The notes under the pieces were generated by a model. It searched no databases and was not told the origin of the DNA. It saw nothing but the letters and a program-made list of their open reading frames with translations. Position numbers and translations under genes: made by a program. This document shows, piece after piece, positions 57,057 through 64,000 of a DNA stretch of 64,000 nt (the first letter of the stretch is position 1; every line of letters starts with the position of its first letter). The DNA comes from Streptococcus mitis 17/34 (lineage in GTDB: Bacteria > Bacillota > Bacilli > Lactobacillales > Streptococcaceae). Where the stretch lies: assembly GCA_000430305.1 (NCBI GenBank), contig ASZZ01000001.1, forward strand, positions 1 through 64,000, in the 5' to 3' direction.

Positions 57057-57493
57057 AGTTCTAATTTCTCCTTGATGGTTTTTAGGTAACGGCGTGAAGA
57101 GTAGGTGAAGCTTTGGTTTTTTAGAAAGATTTCTACCAGACCGTTGGGCGTGAGCTTGAGATGAGAGATGGAATCGATATTGACGATTTCTGATTGGGAA
57201 ATTTGGATAAAATTGCTTGGCAGGAGTTCAAGTACTTGATAGAGTCGCAAATCAATGTTGTAGGTCTGACTCGCGGTTTCTGCTAGAACCTTCCGATTCT
57301 CGATATAGAAGCGTTGAATCTTGCTAATCTCAACGAGATAGACCTGATTATCGATTTTCCCTTTGATTTTTTCTGTTAGATCCAGATTTTCTGCGAACTC
57401 GATGACTTTCTGGACTTTATCTGTCGGCTGAGGTGCTTGAACAATCAGCTTTTCCTCTTCGTAAGTTTCACTAATCTGTAGTTCTACTTTCAT
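57053..57493 (-). CDS. LytTR-domain transcriptional regulator (BrsR/HdrR-like)
   Basis: Protein of 146 residues with a C-terminal LytTR DNA-binding domain (about 50-146; EISKIQRFYIENRKVL, FIQISQSEIVNIDSISHLKL, YSSRRYLKTIKEKL) and no receiver domain. ATG 57493 has AAGGAG upstream and the frame to 57556 is rejected. Together with the DUF3021 protein it forms a LytTR regulatory system. Related systems control bacteriocin or competence genes. Direct repeats in the upstream region are candidate binding sites. Confidence 0.85.
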   Translation of the reverse strand: MKVELQISETYEEEKLIVQAPQPTDKVQKVIEFAENLDLTEKIKGKIDNQVYLVEISKIQRFYIENRKVLAETASQTYNIDLRLYQVLELLPSNFIQISQSEIVNIDSISHLKLTPNGLVEIFLKNQSFTYSSRRYLKTIKEKLEL

Positions 57494-57586
57494 AAATTTC
57501 TCTCCTTGTTTTTCATACAAAATTGTGATCACTTCTTGTACACCTTTATTAAACACTATTTTATATCCTATGGCAAGGGCCTTTGT

Positions 57587-57615
57587 CTATGTGGAGGGAT
57601 TTGGCTCCTATGTGG
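57587..57615 (-). promoter_or_regulatory. Tandem LytTR-type repeats
   Basis: CTATGTGG occurs at 57587-57594 and 57608-57615, exactly 21 bp apart (two helical turns), upstream of a TATAAA -10 for the LytTR gene on the minus strand. LytTR regulators usually bind paired short repeats with this spacing. The mutL promoter (TATAAT near 57649) lies on the other side. Confidence 0.55.
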
Positions 57616-57699
57616 TGCTTACTTTTCTGTCCTATCTGAAATATGGTATAATAGCACTAATCAATTTCTAGGAAAACAGATACAGAAAGGGGCTGAAAA

Positions 57700-59649
57700 A
57701 TGTCTCATATTATTGAATTGCCAGAGGTGTTGGCAAACCAGATCGCTGCAGGAGAGGTCATTGAACGTCCTGCCAGTGTGGTCAAAGAGTTGGTAGAAAA
57801 TGCCATTGACGCGGGTTCTAGTCAGATTATCATTGAGATTGAAGAGTCTGGTCTCAAGAAGATTCAAATCACAGATAATGGTCATGGAATTGCCCACGAT
57901 GAGGTAGAGCTGGCTCTGCGTCGCCATGCGACCAGTAAGATAAAAAATCAAGCAGACCTCTTTCGAATTCGCACGCTTGGTTTTCGTGGTGAAGCCTTGC
58001 CTTCTATAGCGTCTGTTAGTGTTTTGACTCTGTTGACTGCGGTGGATGGCGCAAGTCACGGGACCAAGCTAGTCGCGCGTGGGGGAGAAGTTGAAGAAGT
58101 CATCCCAGCGACTAGTCCTGTGGGAACCAAGGTTTGTGTGGAGGATCTCTTTTTCAATACGCCTGCCCGCCTCAAGTATATGAAGAGCCAGCAAGCAGAG
58201 TTGTCTCATATCATTGATATTGTCAACCGTCTGGGCTTGGCCCATCCTGAGATTTCTTTTAGTTTGATCAGTGATGGCAAGGAAATGACGCGAACAGCAG
58301 GGACTGGTCAACTGCGTCAAGCTATTGCAGGGATTTACGGTTTGGCGAGTGCCAAGAAGATGATTGAAATTGAGAATTCTGACCTTGATTTCGAAATTAC
58401 AGGTTTTGTGTCCTTGCCTGAGTTGACTCGAGCTAATCGCAACTATATCAGCCTCTTCATCAATGGCCGTTATATCAAGAACTTTCTACTCAACCGTGCT
58501 ATTTTGGATGGTTATGGTAGTAAGCTTATGGTAGGTCGTTTTCCACTGGCTGTCATTCACATTCATATCGACCCTTATCTAGCGGATGTCAATGTGCATC
58601 CAACCAAGCAAGAGGTGCGAATTTCCAAGGAAAAAGAACTGATGACCTTGGTCTCAGAAGCCATTGCAAATAGTCTCAAGGAACAAACCTTGATTCCAGA
58701 TGCCTTGGAAAATCTTGCCAAATCGACTGTGCGCAATCGTGAGAAGGTGGAGCAAACTATTCTTCCACTCAAAGAAAATACGCTCTACTATGAGAAGACT
58801 GAGCCGACAAAACCTAGTCAAGCTGAAGTAGCTGATTATCAGGTAGAATTGACTGATGAAGGACAGGATTTGATTTTATTTGCCAAAGAAACCTTGGACC
58901 AACTGACCAAGCCAGTAAAATTGCATTTTGCAGAGAGAAAGCCTGCTAACTATGACCAGCTAGACCATCCAGAGTTAGACCTAGCCAGTCTGGATAAGGC
59001 TTATGACAAGCTGGAGCGAGAAGAATCTTCCAGCTTTCCAGAGTTGGAATTTTTCGGGCAAATGCATGGAACCTATCTCTTTGCCCAAGGGCGAGATGGG
59101 CTTTACATCATAGACCAGCACGCAGCTCAGGAACGGGTTAAGTACGAGGAGTACCGTGAAAGCATTGGCAATGTTGACCAGAGCCAGCAGCAACTCCTAG
59201 TGTCCTATATCTTTGAATTTCCAGCGGATGATGCCCTTCGTCTCAAGGAAAGAATGGCACTTTTAGAGGAAGTGGGCGTCTTTCTAGCAGAGTACGGAGA
59301 AAATCAATTCATCTTACGTGAACATCCTATTTGGATGGCAGAGGAAGAAATCGAGTCTGGTATCTATGAAATGTGCGATATGCTGCTCTTGACCAAGGAA
59401 GTTTCTATCAAGAAATACCGAGCAGAGCTGGCTATTATGATGTCCTGCAAGCGGTCTATCAAGGCCAACCATCGTATTGACGATCATTCGGCCAGACAGC
59501 TCCTTTATCAACTTTCTCAATGTGACAATCCCTATAACTGTCCCCACGGACGCCCTGTTTTGGTCCACTTTACCAAGTCAGACATGGAAAAGATGTTCCG
59601 ACGTATTCAGGAAAATCATACCAGCCTCCGTGAGTTGGGGAAATATTAA
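57700..59649 (+). CDS. mutL: DNA mismatch repair protein MutL (HexB)
   Basis: Protein of 649 residues. The GHKL ATPase N-terminus shows [24 protein letters not shown] and [13 protein letters not shown] variable linker (about 335-440) leads to a C-terminal dimer/endonuclease domain. The nuclease motif [14 protein letters not shown] and CPHGRP are both intact, as in non-E. coli MutL. Pneumococcal HexB. The usual neighbour mutS (hexA) is not in the window. Confidence 0.96.
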   Translation: MSHIIELPEVLANQIAAGEVIERPASVVKELVENAIDAGSSQIIIEIEESGLKKIQITDNGHGIAHDEVELALRRHATSKIKNQADLFRIRTLGFRGEALPSIASVSVLTLLTAVDGASHGTKLVARGGEVEEVIPATSPVGTKVCVEDLFFNTPARLKYMKSQQAELSHIIDIVNRLGLAHPEISFSLISDGKEMTRTAGTGQLRQAIAGIYGLASAKKMIEIENSDLDFEITGFVSLPELTRANRNYISLFINGRYIKNFLLNRAILDGYGSKLMVGRFPLAVIHIHIDPYLADVNVHPTKQEVRISKEKELMTLVSEAIANSLKEQTLIPDALENLAKSTVRNREKVEQTILPLKENTLYYEKTEPTKPSQAEVADYQVELTDEGQDLILFAKETLDQLTKPVKLHFAERKPANYDQLDHPELDLASLDKAYDKLEREESSSFPELEFFGQMHGTYLFAQGRDGLYIIDQHAAQERVKYEEYRESIGNVDQSQQQLLVSYIFEFPADDALRLKERMALLEEVGVFLAEYGENQFILREHPIWMAEEEIESGIYEMCDMLLLTKEVSIKKYRAELAIMMSCKRSIKANHRIDDHSARQLLYQLSQCDNPYNCPHGRPVLVHFTKSDMEKMFRRIQENHTSLRELGKY

Positions 59650-59655
59650 GAACAC

Positions 59656-59689
59656 AAAAAGCCTTTGTTTTTTCCAAACAAGGCTTTTT
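59656..59689 (+). terminator. Terminator of mutL
   Basis: AAAAAGCCTTTGTTT pairs with AAACAAGGCTTTTT, one mismatch. Confidence 0.85.
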
Positions 59690-59801
59690 AGCTTTTCTAA
59701 GGTGGAAACTTTGATTAAGCATGGCTTACTTGACATGAGGTTTACACTCGCTTGACAAGATCAGTCCTATAAAAAGTGTTGTGAAAACTAAATTAGGTGA
59801 T

Positions 59802-60302
59802 TCAATATTTTGTAGAGTCGTCTTTGTCTGAAGGATTTTCAAGACCAAATACTTTATCAAGATAACGTTGTTTGGTTTTGAGAGCCTTGTTGATAGCAAT
59901 CGCTGAAGCAATCAAGAGAACGAAGGTCAGCCAAATCCAGGCGGTGAATTCGGCTGGGAAACTAGAACCGGATAAAAAGAGATAGATAGCCAGAGCCAAG
60001 ACGAAAATATAAAGCACTTGCCAGAGACCAAAGGATTTAACCTCTTTATAGTATTTGTCCTTATCTTCCTCCAAAATCACTGCCGTGGAAGATTTGTCAG
60101 AGTTTTCATCCAGTAGTAGGTAGTCAGTTGTCACTTGAAAAATCTTGCTTAATTCAATGATTTTTTCGATTTCAGGAAGGACTTGTCCAGACTCCCATTT
60201 GGAGATGCTTTGCCGAGAAACATTGATTTGTTCTGCTAGTTTTTCCTGTGACCACCCTTTTTCCTTTCTGAGCTCAAATAGTTTTTCTGCGAGTTTCATC
60301 AT
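59802..60302 (-). CDS. XRE-family regulator with two membrane helices
   Basis: Protein of 166 residues. N-terminal helix-turn-helix (residues 3-60; [39 protein letters not shown]). A charged linker and two hydrophobic helices (about 93-110 and 118-137) precede an acidic tail. Membrane-tethered XRE regulators of this type occur widely in Firmicutes; target unknown. Start ATG 60302 or 60299. It lies between mutL and ruvA. Confidence 0.82.
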   Translation of the reverse strand: MMKLAEKLFELRKEKGWSQEKLAEQINVSRQSISKWESGQVLPEIEKIIELSKIFQVTTDYLLLDENSDKSSTAVILEEDKDKYYKEVKSFGLWQVLYIFVLALAIYLFLSGSSFPAEFTAWIWLTFVLLIASAIAINKALKTKQRYLDKVFGLENPSDKDDSTKY

Positions 60303-60421
60303 TTTATCCTCCTTTTTCTACCTCTATCCTAACAATTTTTACTTGTAATAAGAATACAATCTCCTGTACTATTTGTCAACCAGAGGTTGCACTTTTTGCT
60401 GCAGTCTGTTTTGGGGAAATA

Positions 60422-60430
60422 TGGTATACT
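60422..60430 (+). promoter_or_regulatory. Extended -10 promoter of ruvA
   Basis: TGGTATACT at 60422-60430, 28 bp before the ruvA start; an upstream TTGCTG (about 60397) is a weak -35. Confidence 0.55.
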
Positions 60431-60457
60431 AGATAGGCAAAATAATGGAGAAAAACT

Positions 60458-61051
60458 ATGTACGAATATTTAAAAGGAATCATTACCAAAATCACTGCTA
60501 AATACATTGTTCTTGAAACCAATGGTATCGGTTATATTTTGCATGTGGCCAATCCCTATGCTTATTCAGGTCAGGTCAATCAAGAGGCTCAAATTTATGT
60601 GCATCAGGTTGTGCGTGAGGACGCTCATCTGCTTTATGGATTTCGCTCAGAAGATGAGAAAAAGCTCTTTCTCAGTCTGATTTCGGTTTCTGGGATTGGC
60701 CCTGTATCAGCTCTCGCTATTATCGCTGCCGATGACAATGCTGGCTTGGTTCAAGCCATCGAAACTAAGAACATAACCTACTTGACCAAGTTCCCTAAAA
60801 TTGGCAAGAAAACAGCCCAGCAGATGGTGCTGGACTTGGAAGGCAAGGTAGTAGTTGCAGGAGATGACCTTCTTGCTAAGGTGGCAGTGCAAGCTAGCGC
60901 TGAAAACCAAGAACTGGAAGAAGCCATGGAAGCAATGTTGGCTCTGGGCTACAAGGCAACAGAGCTCAAGAAAATCAAGAAATTCTTCGAAGGAACGACA
61001 GATACAGCTGAGAACTATATCAAGTCGGCCCTTAAAATGCTGGTCAAATAG
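60458..61051 (+). CDS. ruvA: Holliday junction helicase subunit RuvA
   Basis: Protein of 197 residues: N-terminal OB fold ([20 protein letters not shown]), helix-hairpin-helix pair ([35 protein letters not shown]) and the C-terminal RuvB-interacting domain (from about 150). Binds four-way junctions. ruvB is not adjacent. Cotranscribed with tag 9 bp downstream. Confidence 0.96.
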   Translation: MYEYLKGIITKITAKYIVLETNGIGYILHVANPYAYSGQVNQEAQIYVHQVVREDAHLLYGFRSEDEKKLFLSLISVSGIGPVSALAIIAADDNAGLVQAIETKNITYLTKFPKIGKKTAQQMVLDLEGKVVVAGDDLLAKVAVQASAENQELEEAMEAMLALGYKATELKKIKKFFEGTTDTAENYIKSALKMLVK

Positions 61052-61060
61052 GAGCAGAGC

Positions 61061-61624
61061 ATGACAAAACGTTGTTCGTGGGTCAAGATGACCAATCCGC
61101 TCTACATTACCTATCATGATGAAGAGTGGGGGCAACCCCTCCATGATGACCAAGCATTGTTTGAGTTGTTGTGTATGGAAACCTATCAGGCTGGTCTGTC
61201 TTGGGAAACGGTACTAAACAAACGCCAAGCTTTCCGTCAAGCCTTTCATGCCTATCAAATTCAAGCGGTCGCAGAGATGACCGACACCGAACTGGAAGAC
61301 TTGCTGGATAATCCAGCCATCATCCGAAATAGAGCCAAGATTTTTGCTACACGCGCTAACGCCCAAGCCTTTCTACGACTACAGGCAGAGTACGGCTCTT
61401 TTGATGCCTATCTTTGGTCTTTTGTTGAGGGGAAAACGATCGTCAATGATGTGCCTGACTACAGTCAGGCGCCTGCCAAAACAGCTCTATCTGAGAAATT
61501 AGCCAAAGATCTCAAAAAACGAGATTTCAAGTTCACAGGCCCAGTCGCCGTCCTGTCTTTTCTACAGGCTGCGGGCCTGATTGATGACCATGAGAATGAT
61601 TGTGAGTGGAAAAGCGGTCATTAG
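61061..61624 (+). CDS. tag: DNA-3-methyladenine glycosylase I
   Basis: Tag glycosylase of 187 residues that removes 3-methyladenine from DNA. Begins MTKRCSWVKMTNPLYITYHD with Cys5 of the zinc snap, then HDEEWGQPLHDD and ETYQAGLSWETVLNKR. A C-terminal VAVLSFLQAAGLIDDHENDC supplies the other ligand region (usual HxxxC). Follows ruvA as in pneumococcus (SP_0179-0180). Confidence 0.95.
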   Translation: MTKRCSWVKMTNPLYITYHDEEWGQPLHDDQALFELLCMETYQAGLSWETVLNKRQAFRQAFHAYQIQAVAEMTDTELEDLLDNPAIIRNRAKIFATRANAQAFLRLQAEYGSFDAYLWSFVEGKTIVNDVPDYSQAPAKTALSEKLAKDLKKRDFKFTGPVAVLSFLQAAGLIDDHENDCEWKSGH

Positions 61625-61653
61625 TGTGTACAGGTAACTAGCATATCTGAGAA

Positions 61654-61693
61654 TATAGAAAAAGCTGAGAAATTCTTCCCAGCTTTTTCTATA
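61654..61693. terminator. Bidirectional terminator between tag and SemiSWEET gene
   Basis: TATAGAAAAAGCTG (61654-61667) is fully complementary to CAGCTTTTTCTATA (61680-61693), loop of 12 nt. The A- and T-rich arms serve both directions. Confidence 0.85.
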
Positions 61694-61707
61694 TACTATT
61701 AGATTTG

Positions 61708-61971
61708 TTAGAGTGAAGTCAAAAAAGTGATTCCACCTAAAATAACACCAGCTGAATTTGGAATGATTAGTATCCAATCCTTCTTAGGTTCCTTTGTCCA
61801 TCCATAAATAACCCAGATTAAGCAAGATATAGCAGCTGATAAAGGTTGAAATGGTTGAGCTTTATTTCCCTGTAAATTAGCGATAATTTGAGGTATGTAG
61901 GCAATAAATACTATAATTCCAATAAAGGCACCAATAGAACCTACGATTCGATTAATTTTTTGTTTTGTCAT
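61708..61971 (-). CDS. SemiSWEET-type small transporter
   Basis: Membrane protein of 87 residues with three helices and the PQ-loop motif AYIPQIIANLQGN (SemiSWEET/MtN3 family). It works as a dimer to move small sugars or similar solutes. ATG 61971 has AAGGAGG upstream; the upstream in-frame sequence is rejected. Confidence 0.85.
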   Translation of the reverse strand: MTKQKINRIVGSIGAFIGIIVFIAYIPQIIANLQGNKAQPFQPLSAAISCLIWVIYGWTKEPKKDWILIIPNSAGVILGGITFLTSL

Positions 61972-62076
61972 ATACACCTCCTTCAAAAGGATATCATAGA
62001 AATTAGCGAAATGCAATAAATTCAGATACAAATTGTAACGAAAACGAATACAAAAACACAAAAATAGAGAAACTAT

Positions 62077-63111
62077 TTATTTTTTGTTATAGTCAAAGCA
62101 AATGACTTGTTCCTGTGCATCTACATAGGCGTGGACTCCGAAGGGTACAATGGCTCTTGGAGTTGCGTGGCCGACATTTAGATTATAGATAATCGGGATA
62201 TTGCTGTCAATAATATCCAATAGTGCCTCTTTATAGTCGTCATAGAAAGTTTCATCCATAGGTTTTCCGACCAAGAGTCCACTGATGACCGCGAATATGC
62301 CAGTGTCCTTTAAAGTCTGCAACATCTTTTTGAAGTCTTCTGGCTCAGGCTTTTCTTCGCTTGTTTCTAGCAAGAGGATTTTTCCTTCCCAGTCTGACAA
62401 GTCAGGGAAAAGTTTGTATTTTTGGCAGAGCTCTGTGCTATATGCGTATCGAGAGTTGTCAAAGAGATCGTAGAGGGATTCGAGGCAACCGCCGAGGATT
62501 TTCCCCTCGAACTGGGCATTTCCTTGTAACAAGTCAAAACCAGTATTTGCATGACTGACACGAGGTGTTCCCAGAGCCTTGGGACTAAAATCAGTTCGTT
62601 CCTCATACCAAACATTGCTAGGGCGAATTTCTGAGATTCTTCCCGTCTCAATCAATTCTTTGAAGTAGTGAAGGCTATAGGTCAGCATTTCTTTTTCTAA
62701 TTCACAAATGTCTGCTAAGAAGGATTGACCATAAAAAGTCTTGATTCCTAGTTTATGCAACATGAGGTGGTTCATGGTTGTATCCGAGAAGCCAAGAAAA
62801 ATTTTTTGTTTGATAACTTTTTCTAGTTGCTCATTTTCAAAAAGATAAGGTAGTAAGCGATAGGTATCGTCTCCACCGATGGCGCATAGGATCATGTCGA
62901 TGCTATCATCAGAAAAGGCATGAATCAAATCCTCTGCACGAGCTTTAGGATGGTCCTTGATAAAGTCTAATCCTTTTAGCGAATGAGGCAAAAAGGTAGG
63001 ATTGAGTCCCAGGTTCTTGAGACGTTGGACACCCAAGTCCACTTCGTGTTTGACAAAGTCCTCTCCGATAATGCCACTAGATAAACTAACAACACCAATA
63101 GTAGAAACCAT
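62077..63111 (-). CDS. S66-family LD-carboxypeptidase-like protein (MccF-like)
   Basis: Protein of 344 residues. The N-terminal lobe has AIGGDDTYRLLPYL and the nucleophile segment FLGFSDTTMNHLML (Ser109). The C-terminal lobe holds the Glu/His part of the triad (LLETSEEKPEPED; NLNVGHATPRAIVPFG). The family contains LdcA, which trims muropeptide tetrapeptides, and MccF, which gives immunity to microcin C-like compounds. The length and GGDD motif fit the MccF-like branch; true substrate unknown. Confidence 0.88.
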   Translation of the reverse strand: MVSTIGVVSLSSGIIGEDFVKHEVDLGVQRLKNLGLNPTFLPHSLKGLDFIKDHPKARAEDLIHAFSDDSIDMILCAIGGDDTYRLLPYLFENEQLEKVIKQKIFLGFSDTTMNHLMLHKLGIKTFYGQSFLADICELEKEMLTYSLHYFKELIETGRISEIRPSNVWYEERTDFSPKALGTPRVSHANTGFDLLQGNAQFEGKILGGCLESLYDLFDNSRYAYSTELCQKYKLFPDLSDWEGKILLLETSEEKPEPEDFKKMLQTLKDTGIFAVISGLLVGKPMDETFYDDYKEALLDIIDSNIPIIYNLNVGHATPRAIVPFGVHAYVDAQEQVICFDYNKK

Positions 63112-63211
63112 ATTTCTTCCTCCTAGAAATTGATTGAGCCTATTTTATCATAAAAGATGGGAGAAAACTATAGGGAAAAGGGTAGAGGGAAGCTTGTAGG
63201 CAAGCAAGTGA

Positions 63212-63239
63212 AAAAGCAACCGCTGGTGCAGTTGCTTTT
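63212..63239 (-). terminator. Terminator downstream of TfoX-N gene
   Basis: AAAAGCAAC/GTTGCTTTT stem with a 9-nt loop. On the minus strand it is followed by a T-rich run, about 35 bp past the stop at 63273. Confidence 0.8.
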
Positions 63240-63272
63240 CGTTTTCTAATCAGTAATCTCGCTAGATATGAG

Positions 63273-63620
63273 TTACTTGGTCAACTCTTGATTATAGGAG
63301 AGAGCCAAATCAATCCAGTAAGGCAATTCTTTTTGGCCTTCTATATCTAAGTCTATATACCCATGATAAAGGCGCCCCCTCATCAATGTAGTATGAGCTC
63401 CTGTTCGGGGTAGAACTTGCTTCTCCATTTCCTTGCCAATTCTGACCATAACCAGTTCATCCTTTCTGGAACTGACAGTAAGGACCATTTTACCACGAAT
63501 CATAAAGGCCAGGCCACCAAACAGCTTCTTTTCTTCTAGCTCTTCTTCGAAAATTTGGGGAGGAAGTTTGAGCGCTAGAATTTTTCGAATCTGCTGAGCT
63601 AAAGATTGACTATATGCCAT
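63273..63620 (-). CDS. TfoX N-terminal domain protein
   Basis: Protein of 115 residues resembling the TfoX/Sxy N-terminal domain (LFGGLAFMIRGKMVLTVSSR, HTTLMRGRLYHGYIDL). No C-terminal TfoX domain is present, as usual in Firmicutes. Function in streptococci unknown; a role in competence should not be assumed. Starts 15 bp after the stop of the next gene upstream, so they are probably cotranscribed. Confidence 0.8.
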   Translation of the reverse strand: MAYSQSLAQQIRKILALKLPPQIFEEELEEKKLFGGLAFMIRGKMVLTVSSRKDELVMVRIGKEMEKQVLPRTGAHTTLMRGRLYHGYIDLDIEGQKELPYWIDLALSYNQELTK

Positions 63621-63635
63621 AGCTCTTTCCTTTTC

Positions 63636-64000
63636 TTAATAACGTGTTGGTCCTGCACTTGCGCTGCGGATGTTCAAGCGTTTCTTGAGATAAAAGCGAA
63701 GGGCTAGGAGGGCTGCTCCGATAATAGCTAGTGGCAATGGAGCAAGTACTGGGTTAAGGCTAGCTGGTAGGAAGCTTGTTGCAAAGAAGACAAGCAACCA
63801 AAGGAACATAGAAGCTAGGATAACTAGTACAGATTTCCAGAAAGGCGGACGTTGACTGCGGTCCATATCTGGTCCATAGTATTGGTAAACAAAGTAGTAC
63901 ATCAAGTAGAAGGCAAATCCACCAACCAGTCCAACTAATAGGAGGGTGACAAATCCATAGCCGAAAGCTTGATCTGCTGCAAAGAAGGTTGTGAGGGCGC
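63636..64000 (-). CDS. Unrecognised membrane protein (5' end outside window)
   Basis: The open frame runs from the stop at 63636 to the window edge, so the true start lies beyond 64000. The visible 121 residues contain three hydrophobic spans (LTTFF-region to FVTLLLVGLVGGFAFYLMYY; VLVILASMFLWLLVFFATSF; VLAPLPLAIIGAALLALRFY) and end basic (KKRLNIRSASAGPTRY). I do not recognise the family. Confidence 0.75.
   Translation of the reverse strand, partial: ALTTFFAADQAFGYGFVTLLLVGLVGGFAFYLMYYFVYQYYGPDMDRSQRPPFWKSVLVILASMFLWLLVFFATSFLPASLNPVLAPLPLAIIGAALLALRFYLKKRLNIRSASAGPTRY

Noticed and set aside
60460-60467. TACGAATA, the ComX (cin-box) motif, at the ruvA start
   Set aside because: It lies inside the first codons (Met-Tyr-Glu-Tyr) downstream of the promoter, so it cannot serve as a -10 region for this gene; a chance match.

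Overview
The window looks like chromosomal DNA of a Mitis-group Streptococcus (S. mitis / S. oralis / S. pneumoniae cluster). Three things point there: short AT-rich intergenic gaps with strong AGGAGG ribosome sites; near-identity, by recall, of many proteins to pneumococcal ones (NgtS/NgtP1/NgtP2, GH125, GH92, RR07/HK07, MnmA, RNase J, HexB/MutL); and a gene order that follows pneumococcal loci around SP_2141-2145 and then SP_0090-SP_0184. These family and synteny statements come from memory and were not checked by a search.

Layout. (1) 1-1924: 3' part of an LPXTG-anchored surface protein with 231-bp tandem repeats. (2) 2038-14925: a compact N-glycan utilisation locus. GH92 alpha-mannosidase (frameshifted) diverges from GH125 - GH38 - ROK kinase - GH20. 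A terminator, a near-consensus parS site and a perfect cre box follow, then the ngtP1-ngtP2-ngtS ABC transporter. (3) 15159-21318: CPBP protease, bacteriocin-immunity protein, TrhO, two DUF membrane or hypothetical genes, and a PadR-DUF1700-DUF4097 envelope-stress-type operon. (4) 21476-24677: an accessory gene of about 1066 codons with fourteen 41-residue repeats and a split DUF2971 domain. (5) 24881-31733: MFS transporter, glycosyltransferase, CapD-type dehydratase, a deleted IS3 element, a RUP-like repeat, a HAD phosphatase and serine dehydratase. (6) 31974-36374: LysM protein, an Rgg regulator and a divergent cassette of small, unrecognised membrane proteins. (7) 36538-46000: tRNA modification and RNA turnover genes (mnmA, mnmG, rnjA, rpoY, tsaB-rimI-tsaD) and azlCD. 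(8) 46079-51135: amino-acid binding protein and the methionine uptake operon behind a perfect MET-box. (9) 51164-64000: a Trep_Strep membrane protein, YesL-HK07-RR07, nrdI, a LytTR/DUF3021 pair, mutL-ruvA-tag, an S66 peptidase and others.

How the genes work together. The mannosidases, hexosaminidase, ROK kinase and Ngt transporter form one pathway for importing and trimming host N-glycans. The YesMN-type two-component system about 37 kb downstream (TCS07 in pneumococcus) is the known regulator of host-glycan genes. The methionine operon, tRNA-modification and repair genes are housekeeping.

Data quality. At least seven otherwise conserved genes are broken by single-base indels in short homopolymers: GH92, mnmG, tsaD, azlC, a Trep_Strep gene (twice), a DUF gene at 55487, and the DUF2971 gene. 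In every case the restored length is a whole number of codons. TsaD is normally essential, so sequencing or assembly error is the simplest explanation for most of them. The accessory regions most worth a second look are the DUF2971 repeat gene and the Rgg-linked membrane cassette.
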